From JAXLQL01 sp046331625 (GTDB lineage Bacteria > Acidobacteriota > Terriglobia > Bryobacterales > Bryobacteraceae), in assembly GCA_046331625.1 (NCBI GenBank), contig JAXLQL010000007.1, forward strand, positions 62,001 to 126,000: a stretch of DNA of 64,000 nt. The letters are read 5' to 3'. The position numbers were made by a program, and so were the translations under genes. The notes below the pieces were generated by a model. That model worked only from the letters and a program-made list of their open reading frames with translations, had not been told where the DNA came from and did no database searches. Positions 43,776 through 52,502 of this stretch are shown here, in pieces (the first letter of the stretch is position 1; each line of letters begins with the position of its first letter).

Positions 43776-44423
43776 CTACGTTCTTGGCCGGCCGGCTCCA
43801 GGTCGATCCCGCATCGGTTCTGAGAGTTCGCTGAGCGTATCCAAGAACCGCCGTGCCCAGCCCGATGCCCCTGCGACCTTCTTCGGGTCAATCCGCTCTA
43901 GGATCGGGAAGGAATGCGCCCCCTTCGAATACTCTCCCGCAGGATACTTCCTGGTGGCTCTCCGCAGGCCATCGAAGAGGTCAGCCTTCGGAATGGTCTC
44001 GATATTGGAGCGCCCGCTCAAAGCATCCGCGCGAAATTCCCGTCCGAAGTATTCCCGCAGCGCGTCTTTGTCGGCGTGGAACCAAGACTCCATTGCTTCC
44101 ACCATGAGATGAAGCTGATTGGCTGAAGCGCCGGCAGGGCGTTCCCACCCGTCGCCAACTCGACCACCCACGTGAGTCCACGGGTCCTGCTTCACAACTG
44201 GACCTTCACTGTCCACCAAGAGCATCGCAGTGGCGGATTCGGCATCTCCGTGAGCGGTACGGAAGCTCTCGAAAGCTCGTTGCCGACCCCCGCAGGCGAT
44301 GATTCTCGGCATCCTGCCACCGAGTCCGGCCTTCCTGACGAATTCAGAAAAGCCGCGTCTGCAACTCGTCTGGAGGGCTTTGTTGTGCTCACCGCCCCCT
44401 TCTACGTAGAGCTTGACGGTCAC
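43776..44423 (-). CDS. DUF4276 protein (TOPRIM-like), partner of the ATPase
   Basis: A 215-residue protein whose ATG at 44421-44423 overlaps the ATPase stop by four bases. The N-terminus 'KLYVEGGGEHNKALQTSCRR' has the glutamate of a TOPRIM-like fold, and 'ATAMLLVDSEGPV' supplies the D-x-E pair. C-terminal motifs 'LHLMVEAMESWFHADKDALR' and 'SFPILERIDP' match DUF4276. TOPRIM folds in such partners act as nucleases or regulators. Known two-gene defence systems (for example PARIS) pair an ATPase with a TOPRIM protein, though the PARIS partner is DUF4435, so this is related in layout only. Likely role: effector of a phage-defence module. Confidence 0.82.
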   Translation of the reverse strand: MTVKLYVEGGGEHNKALQTSCRRGFSEFVRKAGLGGRMPRIIACGGRQRAFESFRTAHGDAESATAMLLVDSEGPVVKQDPWTHVGGRVGDGWERPAGASANQLHLMVEAMESWFHADKDALREYFGREFRADALSGRSNIETIPKADLFDGLRRATRKYPAGEYSKGAHSFPILERIDPKKVAGASGWARRFLDTLSELSEPMRDRPGAGRPRT

Positions 44424-45610
44424 CAGCGGTTCCCCCCAATCTCACCGCGGCGCCACAATTGGCCGAGACCGTAGTCCTCGAGCCACTTCGCCAGCTCTTT
44501 GCCGGACCGCCGGCTCATTTCAGAGACGCCGCTTCGTTTCTCGCATACGAGAACCGCTTCGGGAACCTTGGTCAACCCATCCACTAGTACGTCCGAATGC
44601 GTCGTGACGATCAATTGAGTCCGATGCGATGCGTCAATCAAAAGGTCCGCGAGCCCCGGGAGCAAGTCCGGATGCAGCCCGAGCTCGGGTTCCTCGAGAC
44701 ATACCAGCGGAGGCGGCGAGGGATGACACAGTAGCGCCAACAAGCATAGGTAGCGCACCGTTCCGTCGGAAAGGCGGGTGGCGGGAACGGGAGACTTCAA
44801 ACCCGAGTAGTGCAGAAAGAGTTGGATCGTCCCACCCGAAACCTTGGTCGAAAAATCCTCTACCGATTCATCCGCGTCCTTCAGTCTCTCGACCAACGCC
44901 TTTCGAAGGCCGGGCTGATGCACGAGATCGTTCAGCACCAGCCCGAGGTTCGCGCAGTCTTCTCGCAGAAAATCGGACATGAGGTCGGTGGGCTGCGGTC
45001 TCCTGGGCTCCGTGCCACGGCCCAGGTTCCATTCTCGAAAGAACTTGATCTTGGAATATTGGTTTCCGAGATGCGTCACCTCGGGATACTGATCCGGGTC
45101 CTTGCGCTGGGACAACACGGATTGATCGATTGCAAGGTCCTCCCGGCGAAGTTCCCGGCGAGTGCTCTTGACATTCAGAATGGGGCGGCCATTCTGGTAG
45201 CGGTAGTAGAAGTAGGGGTCATCACGAGGGCTGTCGGCGTATGGATGCTCGTTCTCGATCGCCTCGTCCAGCAGTTCGGCGCGCTGCCCAACCATCGCGA
45301 GGGAAAGGCGGTGGCGAAGCGGCATCTTTCCTTCCAGATTGGAAACGGTCACCTCGAGTTCGCCAGTGGCCGTCCGCTCCCCTCCCTTCCAGAGCCATTC
45401 GGCGATGCCACCTCCCGCCTGGATCGGCTCGAGCAAGTTTCCCGGCGCCGCTTGCAGCAACGCCACGCATTCGATGAGGTTCGATTTTCCCGAGCCATTC
45501 GGACCTATGAGCACGTTCAGCGACTGCAATTCGAGTTCGGCGCTCTCCGGGCCAAACGAGAGGATATTGCGCGCCCTGAACGTACGCAGAAAGCGCTTGT
45601 CGCCCAGCAT
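44420..45610 (-). CDS. SMC/OLD-like AAA ATPase, partner of the DUF4276 protein
   Basis: A 396-residue ATPase. The start at the ATG 45608-45610 (MLGDKRFLRTFRARNILSFG) fits the family N-terminus; a TATAAT box ends 9 bases ahead, so the message is probably leaderless. Walker A is 'LNVLIGPNGSGKSNLIECVA' near residue 35. The ABC-type part holds 'SDGTVRYLCLLALLCHP', Walker B 'LVCLEEPELGLHPDLLPGLA' and the switch 'LIVTTHSDVLVDGL'. This is the AAA_21 fold used by many anti-phage systems (sensors that bind DNA or phage protein). It is coupled by ATGA overlap to DUF4276. Lone housekeeping ATPases of this type are less often in such pairs. Confidence 0.85.
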   Translation of the reverse strand: MLGDKRFLRTFRARNILSFGPESAELELQSLNVLIGPNGSGKSNLIECVALLQAAPGNLLEPIQAGGGIAEWLWKGGERTATGELEVTVSNLEGKMPLRHRLSLAMVGQRAELLDEAIENEHPYADSPRDDPYFYYRYQNGRPILNVKSTRRELRREDLAIDQSVLSQRKDPDQYPEVTHLGNQYSKIKFFREWNLGRGTEPRRPQPTDLMSDFLREDCANLGLVLNDLVHQPGLRKALVERLKDADESVEDFSTKVSGGTIQLFLHYSGLKSPVPATRLSDGTVRYLCLLALLCHPSPPPLVCLEEPELGLHPDLLPGLADLLIDASHRTQLIVTTHSDVLVDGLTKVPEAVLVCEKRSGVSEMSRRSGKELAKWLEDYGLGQLWRRGEIGGNRW

Positions 45611-45619
45611 GAGGCCTCT

Positions 45620-45625
45620 ATTATA
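45620..45625 (-). promoter_or_regulatory. -10 box (TATAAT) of the ATPase-DUF4276 pair
   Basis: A perfect TATAAT on the minus strand, separated from the ATG by only AGAGGCCTC. Transcription would start at or within 3 bases of the start codon, so the transcript is expected to be leaderless. No convincing -35 box is seen. Confidence 0.5.
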
Positions 45626-45663
45626 GTCGGGGAGCGTGTGAAGTCCGTGCATGCGTCTCGTGT

Positions 45664-45692
45664 TTGACGCGACTCCACAAACAGGATATGCT
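45664..45692 (+). promoter_or_regulatory. Sigma-70-type promoter of the second TonB receptor
   Basis: TTGACG at 45664-45669, a 17-base spacer, then TATGCT at 45687-45692. A ribosome binding site AGGAGA (45713-45718) follows 10 bases before the ATG at 45729. Confidence 0.6.
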
Positions 45693-45728
45693 GACCCTAA
45701 CTAATCCGCTTTAGGAGAGCCAGCTTTC

Positions 45729-48700
45729 ATGAGTCGCCTTCCCAGGAACACATTCGCCTTTTTGGCGCTGTTGAGCGCCACAACCATAACCGCCGTCGCG
45801 CAGACCGGCGGTGGAGCCACACTCGTCGGGACCGTGCGCGATAGTACGGGCGCCGTAGTAGCCAACGCCAAAGTCACGGTGACGAACACCGCCACCAACT
45901 TCGTCACCGAGAACGTCACCTCAGCCGACGGCGCTTACTACGTGCCGTACCTCGTGCCCGGCGAATACCGCATCAAAGTCTCCGCCGCGGGATTCAAGGA
46001 AGTAGTGCGCGAAGGGATCACGCTCCGCTCGGCCGAAGTGCCACGCATCGATATCAATCTCGAAGTCGGCAATGTCACCGAGAGCGTGACCGTCAACGCG
46101 TCAGCCTCGCTGCTCAACACGGAGAACGTGCTGAGTTCGGTGGTGCTCGGCTCGCAAGTGCTCCAGGAAACTCCGGGCGTGATGAAGCGCACGGTGTACC
46201 TGCTGCAGTACATGCCCGGCATCGTCGGCGTGGTGGGGCAGGCGGGATTCCACATTCAAGGCCAGGCTCAGAATGACATCGGTTTTCAGTTGGACGGCGT
46301 CAGCGCCAAGTCGCCCTACACGGGAGTGGTGAACCAGGTGGATGGCGTGATTCAGGGCAGCACCGATGCGATGGAAGAAGTGAAAGTGCTGACCACCGGC
46401 GTGCCCGCCGAATACGGCCACTCCGGCGGCGGATCGATGAAGATGGTCTACAAGACCGGCACCAATCAACTGCACGGCTCTTTCGAAGATCGCTACCTCA
46501 ACGGCAGTTGGGTCCACCGGAACTTCATCACGCAGAATCCGCTGCCGCCGGAAGCGCCCTGGTATTACCAGACGTTCGATTTGGTGCTGCACGGTCCGGT
46601 GGTGATCCCGAAGCTCTACAACGGCCGCAACAAGACGTTCTGGCTCGCTGACTACGCGATCAACCACGAACACACGATCAACTACCGCGTCACCACGGTG
46701 CCGACGCCGGAAATGCTGAACGGCGACTTCTCTTTCAAGGAAGCACCGGGTGGCGGGCTGCCGATCTACAACCCGTTCTCCACGCGCCAAGCGGGCACCT
46801 CTTGGACGCGCGATCCGCTGCCGGGCAACATCGTGCCACGCAGTTTGTTCGACCCGGTGGCGACGAAGTTCCCTGGGCCTCGGCATCTGGCTGGCGCCGA
46901 ACCAAGTGGGCTCGTAAGCGCGGCCCAGGACCGAACGGCAACCTGCAGCGGGCAGAGACCTGCCGCTGCCTGCACCGCGACCGGTGGGACAAGGTCGACC
47001 ACCAATTCAATCCGAACAACAAGATGTTCTTCCGCTATTCGCAGGGTCATCACCGCGGGCAGAACGGAACAACTTTGCCAAGGCCGAGTTCAACGCTTCG
47101 CGTGAGATCAACCCCACCGACGATATCAACGGCGTGATCAACTACACGCGGATCATCTCGAGCCGCTTGTTCAGCAATTCCGCCTCGGGTATAACCGGCG
47201 CGCGTCATCGAATCCCCGGCGCGGAATCGGCAAGACCGCATTGACGATCCCGAATGTGGAGCCGAGACGTTCCCGTACTTCAACATCGGCTACAGCATCG
47301 CGCCGATGGGCTACGCGGCAGGTGGGCGAAGACAAGATCCTGCAGAACAACCTCACCTATATCATGCGGTAAGCACACGTTCAAAGCAGGTTGGGAGATG
47401 ATCCGCACGCTCTACAGCGACAAGGCGGGATCGCTCCCGTCTGGCCAGTACAACTTCGGCGGCGCCACCACCTTCCGTTCGCGCAAAACTGAGCAATGAC
47501 TTTGCGGGCTTTCTCATGGGCACGGTCACCAGCGCCGCATTCACCAAGCAACTCGCGATCTTTCTGCCGCGGCTGTGGAATCAGGAACTGTACTTCCAAG
47601 ACGATTGGAAGGTGCGGCCCAACCTGACGCTGAACCTGGGGCTGCGCTGGTCGTATTTCTCGCCTTACAAGACGCGTTGGGAGCAGCAGTCTCAGTTCGA
47701 TCCGGACGCGATCGATCCGGTGACCGGAAGGAAGGGCGCGATCACGCATCCGAAGGGCGCGATCGGCAAGCGCGACCTCAACAACTTCCAGCCTCGCGTG
47801 GGTGTGGCTTGGAATTTCCGCCCCAAGTGGGTATGGCGATCGTCGTTCGGCATCATGACCGTGGATGGGTCAGGCCAGGGCGGGTTCGACGATTATGCGG
47901 GCACCATCAATATCAACCAGCCGGTGGGAGATCCGCGGCATCAGTTCCGGTTGCAGGATGGTCCGGGACAGTTGACGTACCGGATCAATTCGGACGGTAC
48001 GGTACCGTACACGGGTTCGAACTTCGGCGCCCGCAACGCCACGTGGCGTGACCCGAATCTGCACAACGCCTATGTGATGAACTGGTCCGGCGGTTTCCAA
48101 TACCAGCCCGGCGAAGAACGTGGCTGCTCAACGTGCAGTATCGGGGCTCGGCGGGGGGTGGGCTTGCAGCGCAATTGGAACATCAACGGAATTCCGCTCT
48201 CGATCGCGCTCGGCAATGACCGCGCGCTGCAGGATCAGGTTTTCGTCGCCCAGCAGAACTACCAGATCTATCCGCAGTTCGGCTCGGTCAACTATCTCTC
48301 GAATTTCAACCACAACACCTGGCACAGCGGCAACATTTCGATCGAGAAGCGTTATGGCCGGGGGTTGGTGTTCAACACGAGCTTCAATTTCGCCAAGTCA
48401 CTCAGCAATGACGACACGCTGAGTTACTACAATCGAAGCGGCAAGGCGCGGACGTCGTACGATCAGCAGAAGATGTTCGGGGCGTTCGTCGTGTACGAAC
48501 TGCCCGTGGGCAAGGGCCAGCGCTGGATGAACCGCGGCGGTGTGCTCAACGCTGTGCTCGGCGGGTGGAAGGTGAACGTCAGCGAGAACACGCTTTCCGG
48601 CCAGCCGATCTCGATCTCGCACGCCGGCAGGCCGAACCGTTACCTCACCGCGTCACGGGTCAATCCCACCGTTCCCGTGGAGCAGTCCAAAACGCCGAAC

Positions 48701-49061
48701 TGGGACATGGGCCAGCGCTTCCCGACGGCGGCGCAAACGCCGTATTTCAAGCTCGACGCGTTCTCGTATCCGGCCGCCTACACGATCGGTTCGCTGGGCG
48801 CTCGCGTGGTGCAGGCTCCTGGACTCTACTGGATGCAGACCTTCATTACGGCGGTATCCGGTGGGCGAGCGCGTGAAGCTGAGCTTCCGGCTGGATGGCC
48901 ACAACCTGCCCCACAAGCGGCCGAATCTCGCCGCGCCGAATACGCAGTACAATTTGAACAACACGGGTGCGTGGGGCCGGTTTACCGGGGTGGTTGAAGA
49001 CTTCGCCAACTTCGGCGGCCCAAGCCAACGCGTGCAAATGTCGATTCGCGCGGAGTTCTAA
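45729..49061 (+). pseudogene. TonB-dependent receptor with several frameshifts
   Basis: Same architecture as the receptor at 38498: signal peptide, carboxypeptidase-regulatory-like domain ('LVGTVRDSTGAVVANAKVTV'), plug and barrel ending in 'VQMSIRAEF' at 49061. The frame is intact to about 46860, then changes several times. Clear pieces are found in three frames: near 46930-47070, 47070-47220, 47370-47490, 47516-48840 and 48861-49061. Near 48118-48165 a lost and a gained base cancel out. The encoded residues stay protein-like in every piece, with no other decay. That favours uncorrected sequencing errors or very recent inactivation over an old pseudogene. Confidence 0.85.
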
Positions 49062-49062
49062 C

Positions 49063-50200
49063 ATGGAGTCCTGCTCGCAGAGACGTGATCGTAAGCGCGG
49101 CGGCTCTATCCGCCGCAGCCGTTCCGGGATCGGCCAAACCGCTGATCCCCATTCCGCCGGGCATCAAGATCGGCGTCAGCGCCAATCAGCCAAACCCGGA
49201 GCACATGCGAGGTACCTGGAAACAGCTCGGCGTGCAATGGCTGAGCCTGGCTCGGTGCAGGCGGAAGCGACGGTAGGGCTTCATCAAGCAGCGGGAAACG
49301 TGGGAGGCCGAAGGGTTCAAGGTCTACAACATCGGCAGCGGCGTGGGTCCTTCCGGGAGCCTGCACAACATGCCGGAGGTAACGCTCAACCTTCCGGGGC
49401 GCGATCAGAAGATCGAAGAATACCTGAACTACATCCGCTATTTGGGCAAGGCCGGAGTTCCGTACTCGACTTACGCGCACATGGGCAACGGGATCTGGTC
49501 GAGTGGGCGCGTGCCGAGCTCGCGCGGCTATATGGCGCGCGACGGGAACTCGAATAGCCCGGAATGGAAGGGCTTCTGGGGCGGTAAGACTTACACGAAC
49601 CCGCTCTCGCATGGCCGCGTGTTCACCGAGCAGGAGATCTGGGACAACTACACTTACTTCATCAAGAAGGTGGTTCCGGTGGCTGAGGAGGCGGGCGTGC
49701 GGATCGGGATCCATCCCGATGACCCGCCGATGCCGATGTTGGCTGGCGTGCCGCGGTGCATCTTCTCGAACTTCGAAGGCTACAAGCGGGCGATCGAGAT
49801 CGCGAATAGTCCGAACGTCGGGGTTTGTTTGTGCGTGGGCTCGTGGCTCGAAGGCGGCAAGATGACCGGGGCGGAACCGCCGGAAGTGATTCGCCACTTC
49901 GCCGGGAAGAAGAAGCTGTTCAAGATTCACTTCCGCAACGTGAGCGCTCCACTGCCGCATTTCACTGAGTCGCTGATCGACGACGGTTACTATGACATGT
50001 CGAAGGTGATGCAGGCGCTGGTGGATGTGAAGTTCGACGGGATCGTGATTCCGGACCACATTCCCGCAGTGGGAATGTCGCCGAATGCGGCGGACACGAG
50101 CCGGGGATTGGCGAAGGGCGAGTATCGCCCGAGTCCGGGGTTGGCTTATTTGATCGGGTGCATGAATTCGATGTTGAAGGCCGCGCAGCGGAAGGGGTGA
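49063..50200 (+). pseudogene. Mannonate dehydratase-like sugar enzyme with frameshifts near its start
   Basis: Begins one base after the TonB receptor stop. The N-terminus looks like a Tat signal (RRD...VIVSAAALSAAAVPGSAK) but needs a frame change near 49090. Two or more further indels lie at about 49207-49275. From 49343 the frame is clean: 'AGVRIGIHPDDPPMPMLAGV', 'GVCLCVGSWLEGGKMTG', 'IRHFAGKKKLFKIHFRNVSA' and 'GIVIPDHIPAVG', which match UxuA-type mannonate dehydratases and related TIM-barrel sugar isomerases. If the frame is repaired it would be an exported enzyme of about 375 residues acting on uronic acids. Following a TonB receptor, it suggests a sugar-acid uptake and use pair. Confidence 0.8.
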
Positions 50201-50203
50201 GGC

Positions 50204-51355
50204 TCAGGGACCAGCCGGCAGCCGTGAGCGATTCGCTGCCCACCAGGACTTCCAGAAGCCGAGGAGACTGGTCTCGCGGGGCGCGATAGCGGGTTCGCCG
50301 AAGCCGGTGTGGGTCATGGTCTCTTCCGTGCGAAACGCGGATGGGCGGTTCCGTGGGTGGTGGGTGGCCGGATCGATGTCGTTGACGATCGCGCTGAAGC
50401 CGCTCAGAGCCGCGGCACGGATGCCGAGATCGGGAGAGTCGAGTAGTTGCGCGAGAAGCGGAAGCGCGCGCAGGTTGCCGCTGCGAGCGAGAGCGTAGGC
50501 GCAGGCGATGCGGAGTTCGCGCTCGGCCGTAGGCGCGGTGGCGATTCGGCCGAGGGTTGCGACCACGGGATCGGAACGGGAGTCGAGACGGTGCCGTAGC
50601 GCCTCGAACGCGTCGGGGGTTTTCAGTTCGGGTGGAAGGTTCGCCTGCTCGCGGTCCATTGTCGCGAGAAGCTCCGGGTCGCCGCGTTCGATCCGGGCTG
50701 CGTTCGCGATGGCGCGCCAGCGGGGATTCGTGGAAGAGGCCAGCTTCCGGACGAGATGGGTGAAGGCGGGTTCGGGGCTCGAGCGGAGTTCCCAGTCCAG
50801 AGATACCGGCGGGCCACCGGGCTTGCGGAGGCCTTGCTCGGTGGCGTCAATGATGAGGTCGAGTAACTGGTCATGGATGGAAAATGCAGCGAGAGCGGGG
50901 GACGAATGCGTCGCGGGTGGGCGTGTGAAGGGGAGATAAGTGGAAAAGGGATTGATGAAGCCGGATACCGGGGGAATCAGGGTCCACTGCTGGCCTTTGC
51001 GCGCGAGAAAGAAGATGCCGGAACCGGTCATGGTCAGGCTGCTCAGCCCTGAGCCGGTGGGCCACATTCCCGGCGGAACGGTCCATTCGGCGGATATCAC
51101 GGATCCCGTGTTCAATCCGCCTTTGTAGGACTTGGCGATTGCGAGATCGAGGGTGAGTAACTGGGGCGTCGCGGAGGCGCGGGAGATTTCGGCGAGGACG
51201 ACGGCGTCGGCGGTATCGAGGAGGTTCTGGAGGGACCTGGTGGCTGCGCCTGGTCCGAAGAGCAGAGGGATCGCGTAGAGGAGGGGTCCGATGAGGAGAG
51301 CGCGGTTCCAGTAGCCTCGGGTCCGGCGGAGGCGTTGGTCCTTTGCGAACGGCAT
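50204..51355 (-). CDS. Membrane-anchored HEAT-repeat protein
   Basis: A 383-residue protein. One hydrophobic segment near residues 18-40 ('NRALLIGPLLYAIPLLFGPG') acts as signal anchor or signal peptide. A beta-rich part follows ('SLQNLLDTADAVVLAEISRA'), and the C-terminal half has two HEAT-like helical repeats ('ELRIACAYALARSGNLRALP', 'DLGIRAAALSGFSAIVNDID'). No catalytic motif. Probably a periplasmic interaction protein. It converges on the mannonate dehydratase-like gene with three bases between stops. Confidence 0.72.
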   Translation of the reverse strand: MPFAKDQRLRRTRGYWNRALLIGPLLYAIPLLFGPGAATRSLQNLLDTADAVVLAEISRASATPQLLTLDLAIAKSYKGGLNTGSVISAEWTVPPGMWPTGSGLSSLTMTGSGIFFLARKGQQWTLIPPVSGFINPFSTYLPFTRPPATHSSPALAAFSIHDQLLDLIIDATEQGLRKPGGPPVSLDWELRSSPEPAFTHLVRKLASSTNPRWRAIANAARIERGDPELLATMDREQANLPPELKTPDAFEALRHRLDSRSDPVVATLGRIATAPTAERELRIACAYALARSGNLRALPLLAQLLDSPDLGIRAAALSGFSAIVNDIDPATHHPRNRPSAFRTEETMTHTGFGEPAIAPRETSLLGFWKSWWAANRSRLPAGP

Positions 51356-51382
51356 ATCAGGTTCCGGTCAGGCGGCTTCCAC

Positions 51383-52447
51383 TCACTGGCCTTCTTTGTC
51401 CTCTTCTGCGGTAGGCGGTTCAGGGGATTCACGAACTGTCGCGATCTGCTTCACCGCCCTCTCGAAATCACTCACGTAGGCTCGGTCCTCCGCTCGCCGG
51501 AACTCTTCGTACTCCGTCTCCGCAAGGCGTTTCGCAACCTCGTGGCTCACGCGGCCCGCATCGCGGAGGACCTCGTATTCGTTGAACTGGAGGAATGCGT
51601 CGAGTTTCCCGGCCCAGTCTTGCATCCGCATGGGGATGCGCCGGCTGGCCTGATTCTCGGCGTAGTCGAGGTACATCGAGACTATGCGTTCGAGCGACTT
51701 GATTTCTTCTTCACCGAGGTAGTTTTTCGCAATCGACACATCGGCGCGGGTAATTCGGCCTGCGGGGGCGTTTTTCCACGTAGTGAGCCCCATGTTTGGC
51801 TTCGAGGCATCGGCGCGCTCGGCTACAATCTCTGCGGCAGTCTTGCCCGTGATGGCCCAGTGAAGTTTGTTCTGGACGGTTTTGAAGAAAGTCTGGGTCA
51901 CAGCGGCGTCCTGCCGGTAGTCGATGCTGCACTGCTCGTAGATGTCCGTGACCTTCAGGTAGAAACGCCGTTCGCTGGCGCGGATCGCGCGGATCCGTTC
52001 GAGCAGTTCCTCGAAGTAGTCGGCGCCGAACTTCTTGCCCTGTTTCAGGCGCTCATCGTCGAGAACGAAGCCCTTGACGATGAACTCGCGCAGGGTCTTG
52101 GTCGCCCAGATCCGGAACTGGGTCGCCTCGAAGCTGTTCACCCGGTAGCCTACCGCGATGATGGCGTCGAGATTGTAGTATTCGACGCTGCGGGCGACCT
52201 CCCGGCCGCCTTCATTTTGAACTGTCAAAATTTCTTTGACAGTTGCCGAGCGGTCTAACTCATTGCTTTCGAAGATGTTGCGGAGATGGTAGCTGATCAC
52301 CTGCTTGGTAGAGCCGAACAACTCCGCCATTCGGGCCTGGGTGAGCCAGAAGGTCTCGTCCTGGAAGAACACCTCCACGCGGACGGTCCCAGCAGGGGTG
52401 TTGTAGAGGAGGATTTCGCCTTGGTTTGGTGGAATCTGGTGTGGCAT
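51383..52447 (-). CDS. RhuM family protein
   Basis: A 354-residue full-length member of the RhuM family. Characteristic segments are 'VEVFFQDETFWLTQARMAEL' (helix-turn-helix-like), 'TKQVISYHLRNIFESNELD', 'RSVEYYNLDAIIAVGYRVNS' and 'FRIWATKTLREFIVKGFVLD'. RhuM was named from a Salmonella pathogenicity island; its biochemical role is not established, and homologs often lie in genomic islands with restriction or defence genes. No export signal. It lies 6 kb from the ATPase-DUF4276 pair, so the accessory tract 43.8-52.4 kb holds two island-type modules. Confidence 0.9.
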   Translation of the reverse strand: MPHQIPPNQGEILLYNTPAGTVRVEVFFQDETFWLTQARMAELFGSTKQVISYHLRNIFESNELDRSATVKEILTVQNEGGREVARSVEYYNLDAIIAVGYRVNSFEATQFRIWATKTLREFIVKGFVLDDERLKQGKKFGADYFEELLERIRAIRASERRFYLKVTDIYEQCSIDYRQDAAVTQTFFKTVQNKLHWAITGKTAAEIVAERADASKPNMGLTTWKNAPAGRITRADVSIAKNYLGEEEIKSLERIVSMYLDYAENQASRRIPMRMQDWAGKLDAFLQFNEYEVLRDAGRVSHEVAKRLAETEYEEFRRAEDRAYVSDFERAVKQIATVRESPEPPTAEEDKEGQ

Positions 52448-52502
52448 GATCCAGGCGCACGGTCAAGGCCATCATAACGAACTCCATGGACGGGGCCGGG
52501 AC

